Shown: one piece after another, positions 18,678 to 28,348 of the stretch
Numbering within the stretch: position 1 is the first letter of the stretch
Layout: every line of letters starts with the position of its first letter
Origin: Planctomycetaceae bacterium
GTDB taxonomy: Bacteria > Planctomycetota > Planctomycetia > Planctomycetales > Planctomycetaceae
Direction: 5' to 3'
Length of the DNA stretch: 64,000 nucleotides
Assembly: GCA_041398785.1 (NCBI GenBank)
Contig: JAWKUA010000005.1
Coordinates: 248,001 to 312,000, forward strand
The notes under the pieces: model-generated
Database searches by the model: none
What the model saw: only the letters and a program-made list of their open reading frames with translations
Told to the model about the DNA's origin: nothing
Translations under genes and position numbers: made by a program

Positions 18678-19832
18678 ATGGAACGGATTCCTGTGGCAGG
18701 GCCATCAATTTCCAGTCTGGAAATTGAATATGTGACTCGAGCGGTGAGTGAATGCTGGTACGGCAATGCCAACGCCTGCAACGAACGCTTCGAGACGGCC
18801 TTCGCGCACTACATCGGCCGTCGTTTTGCAGTGTCGCTGCCGTCCTGCACGTCTGCGATACATCTTTCACTGGCCGCTCTGGGAATCGGCCCGGGCGACG
18901 AAGTGATCGTCCCTGACGTCACGTGGATCGCTTCGGCGGCTCCCATTTCCTATGTGGGGGCAACCACTGTGTTCGCCGACATTGACCCGGCGACCTGGTG
19001 TCTTTCGGCTGAATCGCTGGAAGCCTGCATCACCGAACGAACCAGGGCTGTTATTGTCGTGGAACTCTACGGCAATATGCCACGGATGTCGGAGATCGTG
19101 GAAGTGGCTCGCCGACACGGGATCGCAGTGATCGAAGACGCTGCCGAGGCATTCGGCTCCAGCTTTCAGACTCAGAAGGCCGGTAGCTTCGGTGATACCG
19201 GAGTTTTCAGCTTTCATGGATCCAAAACCATGACAACCGGTGAAGGCGGTATGTTTGTCACTGATCGACAGGATCTTTTCGACCGAGTCTGTGTCCTGCG
19301 TGACCATGGCCGCCGACCGGGAGACGTGACGTTCTTCAATTCCGAAGTCGCCTATAAATACAAGATGAGCAGCCTGCAGGCAGCGCTGGGATTGGCGCAG
19401 CTTGAGCGCGCGGATGAACTGGTGGCGAAGAAGAAGCAAATCTATCAGTGGTACTCGGAAGCTCTGGCGGACAATCCGATGGTCGCACTGAATCCGGTGC
19501 GGCCCGACGTCGACGCGTGCTTCTGGATGACAACCGCTGTGTTTGATCCGCCCTGCGGTCTGACGACGGCAACAGTACAGTCAGAACTCGCCGCTGTCGG
19601 CATCGACAGCCGCCCCTTCTTCCACCCGCTCAGTTCCCTGCCGGCGTTTGCGGACGCTCACGACATGGCACGGGCCCGCTTCACAAATCATGTTGCCTAT
19701 GACATCTCCAGCCGCGGCGTGAATCTGCCTTCGCATTTGAACCTGACGCGCGACGACGTTGTTCGCGTTGCGCGGGAAGTCGAAGAAATCACCCGACGAC
19801 AGCGTCCCGTCCGGCTTCGGACATCAGCCTGA
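18678..19832 (+). CDS. DegT/DnrJ/EryC1/StrS aminotransferase, perosamine-synthase-like
   Basis: 384 residues, PLP-dependent. GGAG lies 8 bases before the ATG. Motifs: LPSCTSAIHLSLAALGIGPG (cofactor phosphate binding), VIEDAAEAFGS, and FSFHGSKTMTTGEGGMF with the Schiff-base Lys. KYKMSSLQAALGLAQLE is the dimer and substrate region. Family members transfer an amino group, usually from glutamate, to C3 or C4 of a keto-sugar nucleotide. Perosamine synthases act at C4 of a 4-keto-6-deoxy sugar, the product type made by the upstream dehydratase. An alternative is that it acts on a different nucleotide sugar. Confidence 0.92.
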   Translation: MERIPVAGPSISSLEIEYVTRAVSECWYGNANACNERFETAFAHYIGRRFAVSLPSCTSAIHLSLAALGIGPGDEVIVPDVTWIASAAPISYVGATTVFADIDPATWCLSAESLEACITERTRAVIVVELYGNMPRMSEIVEVARRHGIAVIEDAAEAFGSSFQTQKAGSFGDTGVFSFHGSKTMTTGEGGMFVTDRQDLFDRVCVLRDHGRRPGDVTFFNSEVAYKYKMSSLQAALGLAQLERADELVAKKKQIYQWYSEALADNPMVALNPVRPDVDACFWMTTAVFDPPCGLTTATVQSELAAVGIDSRPFFHPLSSLPAFADAHDMARARFTNHVAYDISSRGVNLPSHLNLTRDDVVRVAREVEEITRRQRPVRLRTSA

Positions 19833-19846
19833 TCAGCGCGATTCCC

Positions 19847-20938
19847 ATGAGCCAGTACACCATCCTGACGCCGACTCACAACCGACCCGCTTTTCTGAGC
19901 CGGATGCTGCATTTTTTCAGCCGCATTCACGTGGATGCCGAAGTTCTGATCGTTGATTCCAGCCGCACAGCCGAGGCGCTGGCGAATCAGGATCTCGTGG
20001 CGGAATACGGCGATGTTCTGCGTCTGCAATATGTTCACCATGACCTGGGCCTGATGGAAAAATGCTGCGCAGGACTTGCCGCGGTCCGCACGCCGTTCGT
20101 GACATTCTGCGCTGATGACGACTTTCTGTTTCCCGCCGTCATCAACGACTGCGTACAGTTTTTGAAAACACACGCCGATTATACGACCGCGCAGGGGCGT
20201 GTGATTCACGTGACGAACTCACAGCGACACAAAAAGACCGTGTACGACTGCCATCTGCTGAACGCGCGCGATATCGCCGACGGTGACCCCCGACAAAGAT
20301 TCTCCGAACTGGCAACGCGGCCCTATTCGACATTCTATGCCGTCTATCACACATCTGTGGTGAAACGGAGCTTTGACGTCACGCGGCAGTATACCGACTA
20401 TCAGGCGGCCCGCGTCTTCACAGAAGCTATGCTGATCGGCCTGAGTGCCATCGCTGGGAAGATCCGGGTTCTGCCAGGCATCCATTACATCCAGGAAACG
20501 CACGGCGAAAATGAAAGCCGCGTGCTTCCCAGAATTGCGGATCGGAATAGAAGGCAGGAGTTATATCTGAGTTACAAAGACGGACTCGTCCGGGAGTTCG
20601 TCGCTGCGGGTGTCAGCGAAATCGAGGCGGCACAGCTTGTGGACGACCACGTCAATGTGACTCCCGGAATGCCCGGTGCCAGGCGACTGGGAGCACTGAA
20701 ATGGCAGCAAAAGTGTCTGCGCGAACTGCGGAGAATCGGAAACAAGACAGCCCGGCTCGCGGAACCCTTCCTGCGCCGCAATGAACGATTTGCGGTCGAT
20801 GAACGACCCGTGGAAATTCGTCATACTGAGATCTTTCCGGACCGGACGGAATACCAGATCGCGCGCGATCTTCTGGTGCAATATCCTTTGGGAATGAGCC
20901 TGCCCGGAATCTCGAATCAAACACGAAAGTCCGCCTGA
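19847..20938 (+). CDS. Glycosyltransferase of the TIGR00180 / GT2-like type
   Basis: 363 residues. The N-terminus reads YTILTPTHNRPAFLSRML, a GT-A nucleotide-sugar binding start. The metal-binding acidic triplet is in FVTFCADDDFLF. The rest includes TRPYSTFYAVYHTSV and a helical C-terminus. The TIGR00180 family is found in surface-glycan clusters; sugar and linkage are unknown. It starts 14 bases after the aminotransferase gene and is clearly in the same operon. Confidence 0.85.
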   Translation: MSQYTILTPTHNRPAFLSRMLHFFSRIHVDAEVLIVDSSRTAEALANQDLVAEYGDVLRLQYVHHDLGLMEKCCAGLAAVRTPFVTFCADDDFLFPAVINDCVQFLKTHADYTTAQGRVIHVTNSQRHKKTVYDCHLLNARDIADGDPRQRFSELATRPYSTFYAVYHTSVVKRSFDVTRQYTDYQAARVFTEAMLIGLSAIAGKIRVLPGIHYIQETHGENESRVLPRIADRNRRQELYLSYKDGLVREFVAAGVSEIEAAQLVDDHVNVTPGMPGARRLGALKWQQKCLRELRRIGNKTARLAEPFLRRNERFAVDERPVEIRHTEIFPDRTEYQIARDLLVQYPLGMSLPGISNQTRKSA

Positions 20939-20995
20939 GGCAGGCGACGCTGGCTGTTGAGTTCGGGCTTTGGAAAACAACAATGAAAGGAATCG

Positions 20996-21589
20996 ATGAT
21001 GCCAATGCATTCTCTGAGCGCTTCGGAAATCACCATACTGCAGGAAGAACGAACGTCACTGTGGCACGATATTGAACCACAGGTTTCTCTGAATGGGTTC
21101 TCCGCGCTTGTGGAAGAAAACCACCTTCAGAATTTCTGTCTCTGGCACGAAGAAGACATCGCTCGCCGGGACGACCTGGGGGCGGAACGGGTGCGGCAGG
21201 CCAAACGCGCGATTGACCGTTACAACCAGCGGCGGAACGACCTGATTGAAGCTATAGATGCGTACCTGGTGAAGGAGCTGCAGCCGCCGACGCACAACTG
21301 CCCGTTCAATTCGGAAACTCCCGGGATGATGATTGATCGACTTTCGATTCTGGCGCTGAAGGCATTTCATATGTCCGAAGAAACACAGCGGCAGGATGCA
21401 TCGGACGAGCATCGCCGCCGCTGCGACACAAAGCTTCAGGTGATTCGGCGGCAAATTCAGGATCTGTCGCTGGCGCTGACGGAACTCTGTCAGCAGGTGC
21501 GAGACAAATCGCGGAGCTTCCGCGTCTATTATCAATTCAAGATGTACAACGATGCTGACCTGAATCCCGAACTGCGCAAGGCATCGTAG
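20996..21589 (+). CDS. DUF4254 protein, glycan-cluster associated
   Basis: 197 residues, mostly alpha-helical. AAAGGA precedes an ATG-ATG start at 20996/20999. Typical DUF4254 elements are present: NFCLWHEEDIARRDD, AIDRYNQRRNDLIEAID and MIDRLSILALKAFHM. The family has no proven activity but recurs beside glycosyltransferases in polysaccharide gene clusters. Its position between a glycosyltransferase and a 2OG-type oxygenase fits that pattern. Confidence 0.82.
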   Translation: MMPMHSLSASEITILQEERTSLWHDIEPQVSLNGFSALVEENHLQNFCLWHEEDIARRDDLGAERVRQAKRAIDRYNQRRNDLIEAIDAYLVKELQPPTHNCPFNSETPGMMIDRLSILALKAFHMSEETQRQDASDEHRRRCDTKLQVIRRQIQDLSLALTELCQQVRDKSRSFRVYYQFKMYNDADLNPELRKAS

Positions 21590-21663
21590 TTTGGCGATCC
21601 GTTGAAAGTTACGAACGACAATTCCTGAAATCCCCGAAAGCATTACCGAAACGACCCCCCCTT

Positions 21664-22479
21664 ATGACTTCACGCAAGATACGCGACCATGTATTTCAAC
21701 AATGTCGAGACCATATTCTGGCAGCCGTGAACGACTGTGAAGTGGCGGACGATCCTTTTCCTCACTTCATGATTCGCGGCTTCTTTCCCGAAGATGTCTA
21801 CGCCGACATTCTTCAACGCCTGCCGGAACGAAGGCAATATGCCGGTTTCAGCTATTCATCCGGAAACCCCGATGCCGAAGGCGTACGGTGGCGTTTTGAT
21901 CTTTCCGATCAGGCAACAGAAGCGCTGGACACTGATGCGCGCGAGTTCTGGCTTGGAATTCGAGACGCTCTCGGATGTGTCGCGCTGAAAGAAGCCGTTT
22001 TTGGAAAACTGTGTCGCGGACTCGCGTATCGCTATTCGGTCAGTGACTGCCAGGCGGCGGCTCTTCCGGGCTATCCGTTGCCGGCACTGTTCCGTGAGGA
22101 AGTCGGATATCGGATCAAGCCACATCCGGACACTCGCAAGAAAATGGTCACGATGCAGATCGCACTGCCAGCGGACGATAGTCAGTGTGACATCGGAACT
22201 CAGTTTTACCGCCGGAGTCTGAATCCGCGGTCGCTGACTCGCGAACCTCGCGGCTTTGAAGTCGCTAAGACGGCACCGTTTGTCCCCAATGCAGCCTATG
22301 CGTTTGTCGTCCTGAACACTCTGCGATGCAAGAGCTGGCATGGACGGACGACTCTGGCGGAATCGCACGGCGTCAGAAACACGATACTGAATATCTGGCA
22401 CGAAAAGCCGGCGCACGGGCATTCAGACGTCGTCCGGGAACACTATTCCGACGCTGAGTTCTGCAAGAAAGCCGCGTGA
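21664..22479 (+). CDS. 2-oxoglutarate/Fe(II) oxygenase-like protein
   Basis: 271 residues. The metal-binding HxD is in GYRIKPHPDTRKKMVTMQIA (His-Pro-Asp), and a distal His with a following Arg is in SWHGRTTLAESHGVRNTI, matching the double-stranded beta-helix fold of 2OG/Fe(II) oxygenases. The N-terminal region PFPHFMIRGFFPEDVYADIL is a common opening of these proteins in glycan clusters. It probably hydroxylates a sugar or an attached group. No Shine-Dalgarno sequence precedes the ATG. Confidence 0.78.
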   Translation: MTSRKIRDHVFQQCRDHILAAVNDCEVADDPFPHFMIRGFFPEDVYADILQRLPERRQYAGFSYSSGNPDAEGVRWRFDLSDQATEALDTDAREFWLGIRDALGCVALKEAVFGKLCRGLAYRYSVSDCQAAALPGYPLPALFREEVGYRIKPHPDTRKKMVTMQIALPADDSQCDIGTQFYRRSLNPRSLTREPRGFEVAKTAPFVPNAAYAFVVLNTLRCKSWHGRTTLAESHGVRNTILNIWHEKPAHGHSDVVREHYSDAEFCKKAA

Positions 22480-22576
22480 CCGACAGCCGCCGTTTCGAAT
22501 TGACGACTGGCCTGAACAGCGGCGACGCTGGCTGAAATCGCGGCGGCCCGCAGCCGCAGCAGGATTGAGACACTGC

Positions 22577-23521
22577 ATGAGAATTCTGATCATCAAGCCA
22601 AGTTCTCTGGGCGACATCATCTACTCGCTGCCTGTCGCGCAGTCTATTCGCGAACAGATTCCTGACGCTCGGATTTCGTGGGTCGTCAAGAAACGCTTCG
22701 AGGATATCGTGCGGCGCTGCCCGACGGTAAACGGTGATGTGATCGTCTTCGATCATGCTCCGGGAGTTCGTGGGGCCGCCGGAATGCTGCGAACCGTTCG
22801 TGAGCTTCACCGGCATTCCTATGATGCCGTCCTGGACTTTCAGGGACTGCTGCGTTCCGGTTTGATGACTTTGGCCGCCAGGGCGCCGCTGAAGGTGGGG
22901 CACGAGTTTGGTCGCGAAGGCAGCCGCTGGTTCTGCGACAGGGTTGTTCCCTATCCGCCGCGCGGAGTGAACTCGCACGTTGTCGAGAAGCTGTTGCAGT
23001 TCCTGCCAGCCATCGGTTTGGCGCCGGAACTCCGGTCACCGATCCGCATTGAAGGCGACTCACCGGATACGGTCGACAGCCGTCTGCGAAACGCAGCGCC
23101 GGTAGTACTGTTCCCGAACAGCCGCTGCCGGGATCGTGAATGGCAGGGGTTTGACGAATTAACAAAGCAACTGATCGCCGCGGACAGCAGCCTGCTGGTT
23201 GCCTGGGACAGCCACATTCGGCGGGAAGAAACGGCGGTCCGTGATCCGGGACGACTGGTCAATCTCACGTCGCGGACGTCGCTGATGCAACTTGTTGAGT
23301 TGATTCGCCGTGCCCGACTGGTCATTGCCAATGACAGCGGCCCGCTGCACATGGCGGCGGCATTCGGCGTACCGACACTCGGACTGTACGGACCGACGTC
23401 ACCGGAACACACCGGGCCATATCCGCTGACCGCGCGACGAACAATGTCCTGCGAGCCCCCGAAGGAAACCTGTCGCTGCTGTCACCGACAGTCGTTGCGG
23501 AACGCGCGTTGGCGATCCTGA
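22577..23521 (+). CDS. Glycosyltransferase family 9 (heptosyltransferase-like), C-terminus frameshifted
   Basis: 314 residues as read from the ATG at 22577 (a TTG at 22565 is also in frame). N-terminal ILIIKPSSLGDIIYSLPVAQ and the C-terminal nucleotide-binding VIANDSGPLHMAAAFGVPTLGLYGP are the GT9/WaaC-WaaF signatures; DFQGLLRSGL also fits. These enzymes add heptose or a related sugar to an LPS-like core in the cytoplasm. After GPYPLTA the frame as read gives an odd Cys/Arg-rich tail. Shifting by one base at about 23435 gives NNVLRAPEGNLSLLSP, then VVAERALAIL, with normal codon use, and ends at 23550. A one-base loss is therefore likely. Confidence 0.85.
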   Translation: MRILIIKPSSLGDIIYSLPVAQSIREQIPDARISWVVKKRFEDIVRRCPTVNGDVIVFDHAPGVRGAAGMLRTVRELHRHSYDAVLDFQGLLRSGLMTLAARAPLKVGHEFGREGSRWFCDRVVPYPPRGVNSHVVEKLLQFLPAIGLAPELRSPIRIEGDSPDTVDSRLRNAAPVVLFPNSRCRDREWQGFDELTKQLIAADSSLLVAWDSHIRREETAVRDPGRLVNLTSRTSLMQLVELIRRARLVIANDSGPLHMAAAFGVPTLGLYGPTSPEHTGPYPLTARRTMSCEPPKETCRCCHRQSLRNARWRS

Positions 23522-23617
23522 ATACTGAGCCGGCGGCTCGCGCGGCATAGACGTGATGGTCCACCGTTGCGAATCCGGTGAGTTCGGGTCGTTACACAAG
23601 TCACGGAGCTGCAACCG

Positions 23618-24892
23618 TTGCATACACCCCATCGGGACTTCATTGCTGGCGCTGACGATACCGCCGGCACGGACTCGGCCGCGCAGTTGCCCCGGTTTCT
23701 GCGGACGTGCGCGCTGTTTGCCGCGCCGATTGTTGTGCTGGTGGCACCCGCGCTGACGGTGCTGGCAATTTCCGGAGAGTGCTTCGTCAGCATGGATGAC
23801 ATCGCACACCGTGCCCGGCGGCAGCCGGTGCTTGTCGGCTTCGCTTATGACGAAAAGAACTACGGCTACCTGAAATACCGCCAACTGACGTCGCTTCCCA
23901 GGCAATCGGTGATTGCCGTTGGTTCGTCCCGCGTGCTGGGGTTTCGCCGGGAGATGTTCACTTCCAGATTCTACAACGCGGGCTACACTGTTGTGACTGC
24001 CTGGGATTTTCGCAAGTTTCTGGCGGAAGTGCCCGAAACGCACCGTCCGGATATTGTCATCCTGGGACTCGATCAATTCCTGTTCAACTCAGAATACAAC
24101 GAGGCTGCGAAGGGACATGACGCGTCGGACTGGCACACGGCGTCCGATGCTGATCTGCAGGCGGCTCTGAAGGTTGTTCCCGACGTTTACAAAGACGTGC
24201 TTCGAGGTCGCCTGAAGATCGGCAGCCCGCTTTCAGCCTTACGACAGCCGGCCGAATCTGACGGGGTCGCGGCGTTTGGCCTGAATGCTGTGGTGAACCG
24301 AACCGGTTTCCGCAACGACGGATCGTATTCCTACGGAGCACAGGTCGACCGACTGCTGACCTCGGATCCCAGTGCCAGAGACTTTGGGTTCGCAGAGACG
24401 CTGGATCGTGTTCGCCGGGGGAATCGCCGGTTTCAGCACGGCGCGGCACTCGACGGCGATGTGGTCAGGGAAATTTCCGAACTGCTGGAGTTCTGCAGTC
24501 ACCGCAAAATGCATGTCGTCGCCTATCTGCCTCCATACGCTGACGCAGTCTGGCAGGCGATGGAAGCTTCGGGCGAGTTTGCCTACGCGACACAGATCGA
24601 GGCCGCGCTGCGTCCGCACTTTGATCGGCACGGATTCGAGCTGTATGCGTTTCAGTGCATGAGCGACTGTGATGCGTCTGACGAAGAAGCCATCGACGGA
24701 TTTCATGCTGGTGAAAAGACGTACCTGAAAATGCTGATTCGAATGCTGGAACGCGGGTCCGCGCTGAATCGATTCGCCAGCCTGCAGACGCTGCGGCGCG
24801 ACGCACTTCAGGTCGTCAACCGGTATGTCGCGTACCCGGACGTTGCGCCGCCTGTTCAAATCGCAGCGGGCGGCGTTCCGACAATGCGATAA
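23618..24892 (+). CDS. Membrane-anchored SGNH-hydrolase-like protein of the glycan cluster
   Basis: 424 residues from a TTG at 23618. One transmembrane helix lies near residues 28-52 (LRTCALFAAPIVVLVAPALTVL), so most of the protein is periplasmic. VIAVGSSRVLGFR has the Gly-Ser-Ser-Arg of an SGNH nucleophile block and DGFHAGEKTYLKM the Asp-x-x-His of its last block (D and H two residues apart). Such proteins resemble AlgX/AlgJ-type acetyl-handling enzymes in polysaccharide clusters. O-acetylation or deacetylation of the exported glycan is the best guess. It closes the cluster. Confidence 0.68.
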   Translation: MHTPHRDFIAGADDTAGTDSAAQLPRFLRTCALFAAPIVVLVAPALTVLAISGECFVSMDDIAHRARRQPVLVGFAYDEKNYGYLKYRQLTSLPRQSVIAVGSSRVLGFRREMFTSRFYNAGYTVVTAWDFRKFLAEVPETHRPDIVILGLDQFLFNSEYNEAAKGHDASDWHTASDADLQAALKVVPDVYKDVLRGRLKIGSPLSALRQPAESDGVAAFGLNAVVNRTGFRNDGSYSYGAQVDRLLTSDPSARDFGFAETLDRVRRGNRRFQHGAALDGDVVREISELLEFCSHRKMHVVAYLPPYADAVWQAMEASGEFAYATQIEAALRPHFDRHGFELYAFQCMSDCDASDEEAIDGFHAGEKTYLKMLIRMLERGSALNRFASLQTLRRDALQVVNRYVAYPDVAPPVQIAAGGVPTMR

Positions 24893-24956
24893 CGGCAACC
24901 GATCGCGGACGTTTCAGCGCTTGATCGTCGGACGCCGGCACCGGGCTGCGGGGTGT

Positions 24957-25259
24957 TCAGCCGGGATTCTTTTTCGCTGCACCGCGAGTCAGCTTGCCGC
25001 TCTGCAGTTCTTCAACAACGCGAGCCAGCACGGCGGCGTCCCGAGACTCAATCACGTGCTGAATCCGTGACGGAGGGAGGTTCATGCGGGTCATGATTTC
25101 TTCGGCGGTGACCCACATTTTGGCTCGCTTTTTGTCGGACGTTTCCAGGTAAAGATTCGTCACAAGTTCCGCCAGTCGCTGATCGTCGATGGCTTCGCGA
25201 TTGTCGTAGAACCGCTTGATGATTTTCTGCTGATGAGCGGTATAGTCGCGTTTTGCCAT
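24957..25259 (-). CDS. Small conserved-looking hypothetical protein
   Basis: 100 residues from the ATG at 25259. An in-frame upstream extension to 25406 was rejected because its peptide (PSFPRRREPS) is the translation of an intergenic palindromic repeat. The protein is basic and helical, opening with AKRDYTAHQQKIIKRFYDNR and containing KRAKMWVTAEEIMTRMNLPP. It looks like a cytoplasmic protein, perhaps RNA- or ribosome-associated given its charge, but no family was recognised. It lies downstream of sdhB on the same strand. Confidence 0.72.
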   Translation of the reverse strand: MAKRDYTAHQQKIIKRFYDNREAIDDQRLAELVTNLYLETSDKKRAKMWVTAEEIMTRMNLPPSRIQHVIESRDAAVLARVVEELQSGKLTRGAAKKNPG

Positions 25260-25314
25260 TTTGTCCCGTGCGTCCTGCGAGAAAGGTAGACTGGGCGAGT
25301 CAGTTGGTTCGCGA

Positions 25315-25343
25315 CTGGGTTCCCGCCTGCGCGGGAATGACGG
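25315..25343. repeat. Dispersed palindromic repeat (PSFPRRRE / VIPAQAGIQ type), copy A
   Basis: TTCCCGC and GCGGGAA form a short hairpin (25320-25337) inside a 29-base unit ending in GGGAATGACGG. The same unit occurs at 48028-48056 with 26 of 29 bases identical. The reverse strand reads CCGTCATTCCCGCG, the well-known start of a repeat common in many Gram-negative genomes. It lies between sdhB and the small gene. Confidence 0.75.
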
Positions 25344-25402
25344 TGTCGGGGAACTGACAGCCTGCATGAGAAAGACCGTCGTCAGGTCGCCGGTCAGGAA
25401 CT

Positions 25403-26167
25403 TCATTCGGCGCTGGTCAGGACGGCTCGTGTGTATTCGCGGTTCAGGCGGGCGATGTTGCTGACGGAGATCTCCGCCGGACAGGCGGCTTCACATTCAT
25501 ACGTGTTGGTACAGGATCCAAAACCTTCTTCATCCATCTGTGCGACCATGCTGAGGACTCGCTGCTTTCGTTCAGGCTGGCCCTGCGGCAGTACTGCCAG
25601 TTGGGAAACTTTGGCGGAGACGAACAGCATGGCGGAAGCGTTCTTGCAGGCGGCCACGCAGGCGCCGCAGCCGATGCACGCGGCGGCATCCATTGCGGTT
25701 TCCTGACGGTGACCGGGAACCAGGATGGCGTTGCCGTCGGGAGCATTACCGGTACTGACGGAAACATAGCCGCCGGCCCTGATGATGCGATCAAACGCGG
25801 AGCGATCCACCACCAGGTCTCGCAGCACCGGAAAAGCGGTCGCTCGCCAGGGTTCGATGGTGATGGTGTCGCCGTTGCGGAATCGCCGCATGTGAAGCTG
25901 GCAGGTGGCGGTTCCGCGATCGGGTCCGTGAGCCTGACCGTTGATCATCAGGCTGCACATGCCGCAGATGCCTTCGCGGCAGTCATGATCAAACGCGACA
26001 GGCTGTTCACCGCTTTCGATCAGTTGCTCGTTCAGCACATCCAGCATTTCCAGGAACGACATGTGGGTGCTGACGCCGGACAACTGGTATTCATGAAACT
26101 GACCGCGAGCATCGGGGCCGGCCTGTCTCCAGACTCGCAGGTTCAGATTCAGCAGCTCAGAACTCAT
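25403..26167 (-). CDS. sdhB: Succinate dehydrogenase iron-sulfur subunit
   Basis: 254 residues. The [2Fe-2S] ligands are in CREGICGMC with a later Cys (TATCQL), and the [4Fe-4S]/[3Fe-4S] ligands are in [11 protein letters not shown] and CEAACP. The subunit passes electrons from the flavoprotein to quinone. The ATG at 26167 follows the sdhA stop with no gap (TAGATG), so the two are translated together. The N-terminal layout matches the type with a single cytochrome b558 anchor. Confidence 0.95.
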   Translation of the reverse strand: MSSELLNLNLRVWRQAGPDARGQFHEYQLSGVSTHMSFLEMLDVLNEQLIESGEQPVAFDHDCREGICGMCSLMINGQAHGPDRGTATCQLHMRRFRNGDTITIEPWRATAFPVLRDLVVDRSAFDRIIRAGGYVSVSTGNAPDGNAILVPGHRQETAMDAAACIGCGACVAACKNASAMLFVSAKVSQLAVLPQGQPERKQRVLSMVAQMDEEGFGSCTNTYECEAACPAEISVSNIARLNREYTRAVLTSAE

Positions 26168-28099
26168 CTACTTGTAGCTCCTTGTCGAAGGATGCACGTA
26201 TTCGAATGTCAGCGGTTCGCGGTGAAGCACCGGTTCTGCGCCCACACCCTGAAAATCCCATGCGGCGACGTAGCTGAAGTCGCTGTCGTTGCGTTTGGCT
26301 TCGCCGTCTTCGTGCTGATATTCCTCACGGAAGTGACCGCCGCAGGATTCTTCGCGATGCAGCGCGTCGACGGCCAGCAATTCGGAGAATTCCATGAAGT
26401 CGGCCACTCGACCGGCCTTCTCCAGACTCTGATTCAGAGAATCGCCGGACCCGAGGACTCGCACGTCCTTCCAGAAATCGTCCCGCAAATCGCGAATCCG
26501 ACTGACCGCTTCCTGCAGGCCGCCGCGTGTGCGAGCCATGCCGCAGTGTTCCCACATGATATGGCCGAGCGACCGATGGAACGAATCGACCGTGCGTGAT
26601 CCTCTGACGGACAGCAGCCGTCTGATGCGTTCGTCAGCCGCCTGCACGGCTTCCAGACACGCGGGATGATCGTCCGGCACCGGTGGCAGTTTGGTCGTGG
26701 CCAGATGATCGCCGATCGTGTAAGGGATCACGAAATAGCCGTCGGAAAGTCCCTGCATCAGAGCACTGGCTCCCAGACGGTTGGCTCCGTGGTCGGAGAA
26801 GTTCGCTTCTCCCAGCACGAACAGTCCCGGAACGTTGCTCATCAAATTGTAGTCGACCCACAGTCCGCCCATCGTGTAGTGGACGGCCGGGTAGATCTGC
26901 ATCGGCACCTCGTACGGATTGTCGGCCGTGATCTTCTGATACATATGAAACAGGTTACCGTATTTCCTGCGGACGGTGTCTTCTCCGTCGCGAACGATGG
27001 CATCCCGAAAATCAAGATACACGGCCTTGCCGGTTTCTCCGACGCCATATCCGGCATCGCAGCGTTCCTTGGCGGCCCGGGAAGCGACATCGCGCGGCAC
27101 AAGATTTCCGAACGACGGATAGCGGCGTTCCAGGAAATAGTCGCGTTCTTCACCAGGAATCTGCGACGGAGGACGCTGGTCTTTCGCCGCTTTCGGCACC
27201 CAGACTCGACCGTCGTTGCGAAGGCTTTCGCTCATCAGCGTCAGTTTGGACTGATAGTCGCCGCTGACAGGGATGCAGGTGGGGTGAATCTGAGTGTAGC
27301 ACGGGTTCGCAAAGTAGGCTCCGCGTCGATGGCAGCGCCACGCGGCGGTGACATTACAACCCTTGGCGTTTGTGGACAGGTAATAGGCATTTCCATAGCC
27401 GCCGGTACACAACACCACGGCGTGAGCCAGATGCGTTTCCAACTGGCCGGTCGTCAGATTTCGAACAACGATTCCGCGGGCAACTCCGTCGACGACGATC
27501 AGTTCCAGCATCTCCCGACGGGCAAACAATTCGACTTTGCCGGTATGGACCTGCCTCATCATCGCCTGATAACAGCCCAGCAGCAGTTGCTGACCGGTCT
27601 GGCCGCGGCAGTAGAATGTTCGGGACACCTGTGCCCCGCCGAACGACCGATTGGCCAGCGTTCCGCCGTATTCGCGAGCGAACGGCACTCCCTGAGCGAC
27701 GCATTGATCGATGATGCTGTTGCTGATCTGAGCCAGCCGATAGACGTTGGCTTCGCGAGCCCGGTAGTCGCCGCCCTTGACAGTGTCGTAGAACAATCGC
27801 CAGATACTGTCGCCGTCGTTGGGATAGTTCTTCGCCGCGTTGATGCCACCCTGAGCCGCGATGCTGTGCGCGCGACGGGGACTGTCCTGAAAACAGAACG
27901 ACTTCACGTGGTACCCGAGTTCACCGAGCGCCGCGGCGGCCGCTCCGCCGGCGAGTCCCGTTCCGACGACAATGATGCTGAACTTCCGCTTATTGGCCGG
28001 GTTTACCAGCTTCATGTTGAAGCGATGCTTGTCCCATTTCGATTCGATGGGGCCTTCAGGCACTCGACCGTCTAAGGTTTCATTCGCCACGGAAAACAT
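26168..28099 (-). CDS. sdhA: Succinate dehydrogenase flavoprotein subunit
   Basis: 643 residues from the ATG at 28099, which has GAGG 6 bases upstream; a longer in-frame start at 28225 gives a Cys-rich leader unlike the family. FAD-binding [20 protein letters not shown] is followed by the covalent-flavin His region [15 protein letters not shown]. Active-site elements include HPTCIP and the substrate-binding [12 protein letters not shown] and [10 protein letters not shown]. It oxidises succinate to fumarate at the inner face of the cytoplasmic membrane. It lies between the cytochrome b subunit gene and sdhB in one minus-strand operon. Confidence 0.96.
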   Translation of the reverse strand: MFSVANETLDGRVPEGPIESKWDKHRFNMKLVNPANKRKFSIIVVGTGLAGGAAAAALGELGYHVKSFCFQDSPRRAHSIAAQGGINAAKNYPNDGDSIWRLFYDTVKGGDYRAREANVYRLAQISNSIIDQCVAQGVPFAREYGGTLANRSFGGAQVSRTFYCRGQTGQQLLLGCYQAMMRQVHTGKVELFARREMLELIVVDGVARGIVVRNLTTGQLETHLAHAVVLCTGGYGNAYYLSTNAKGCNVTAAWRCHRRGAYFANPCYTQIHPTCIPVSGDYQSKLTLMSESLRNDGRVWVPKAAKDQRPPSQIPGEERDYFLERRYPSFGNLVPRDVASRAAKERCDAGYGVGETGKAVYLDFRDAIVRDGEDTVRRKYGNLFHMYQKITADNPYEVPMQIYPAVHYTMGGLWVDYNLMSNVPGLFVLGEANFSDHGANRLGASALMQGLSDGYFVIPYTIGDHLATTKLPPVPDDHPACLEAVQAADERIRRLLSVRGSRTVDSFHRSLGHIMWEHCGMARTRGGLQEAVSRIRDLRDDFWKDVRVLGSGDSLNQSLEKAGRVADFMEFSELLAVDALHREESCGGHFREEYQHEDGEAKRNDSDFSYVAAWDFQGVGAEPVLHREPLTFEYVHPSTRSYK

Positions 28100-28348
28100 A
28101 GGAAACCTCGATTGAGGAAATTGTACGTGCGACGCGGCCGGCGATTCGCCGCCGCAGCCGGTACACGGCGGGTGGCCGGCACGAAAACAACAGCGACCGA
28201 CTCCGTCACAACCGGGATCTGCCACCGAAGCACCCCGGGGATTCAGGATGCTTCAAAAAAATACGGGACTGACTCCTGCAATTGTCCTGATTACGCCGAC
28301 GCTCTGGCTGATCCTGACCGGCGCCGATCCCGACTTCCCAGGTACTCT

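Noticed and set aside
26666..28075. 469-codon plus-strand open frame opposite sdhA
   Set aside because: It is the complement of a certain sdhA gene; its peptide has no family features and the open state follows from high GC content.
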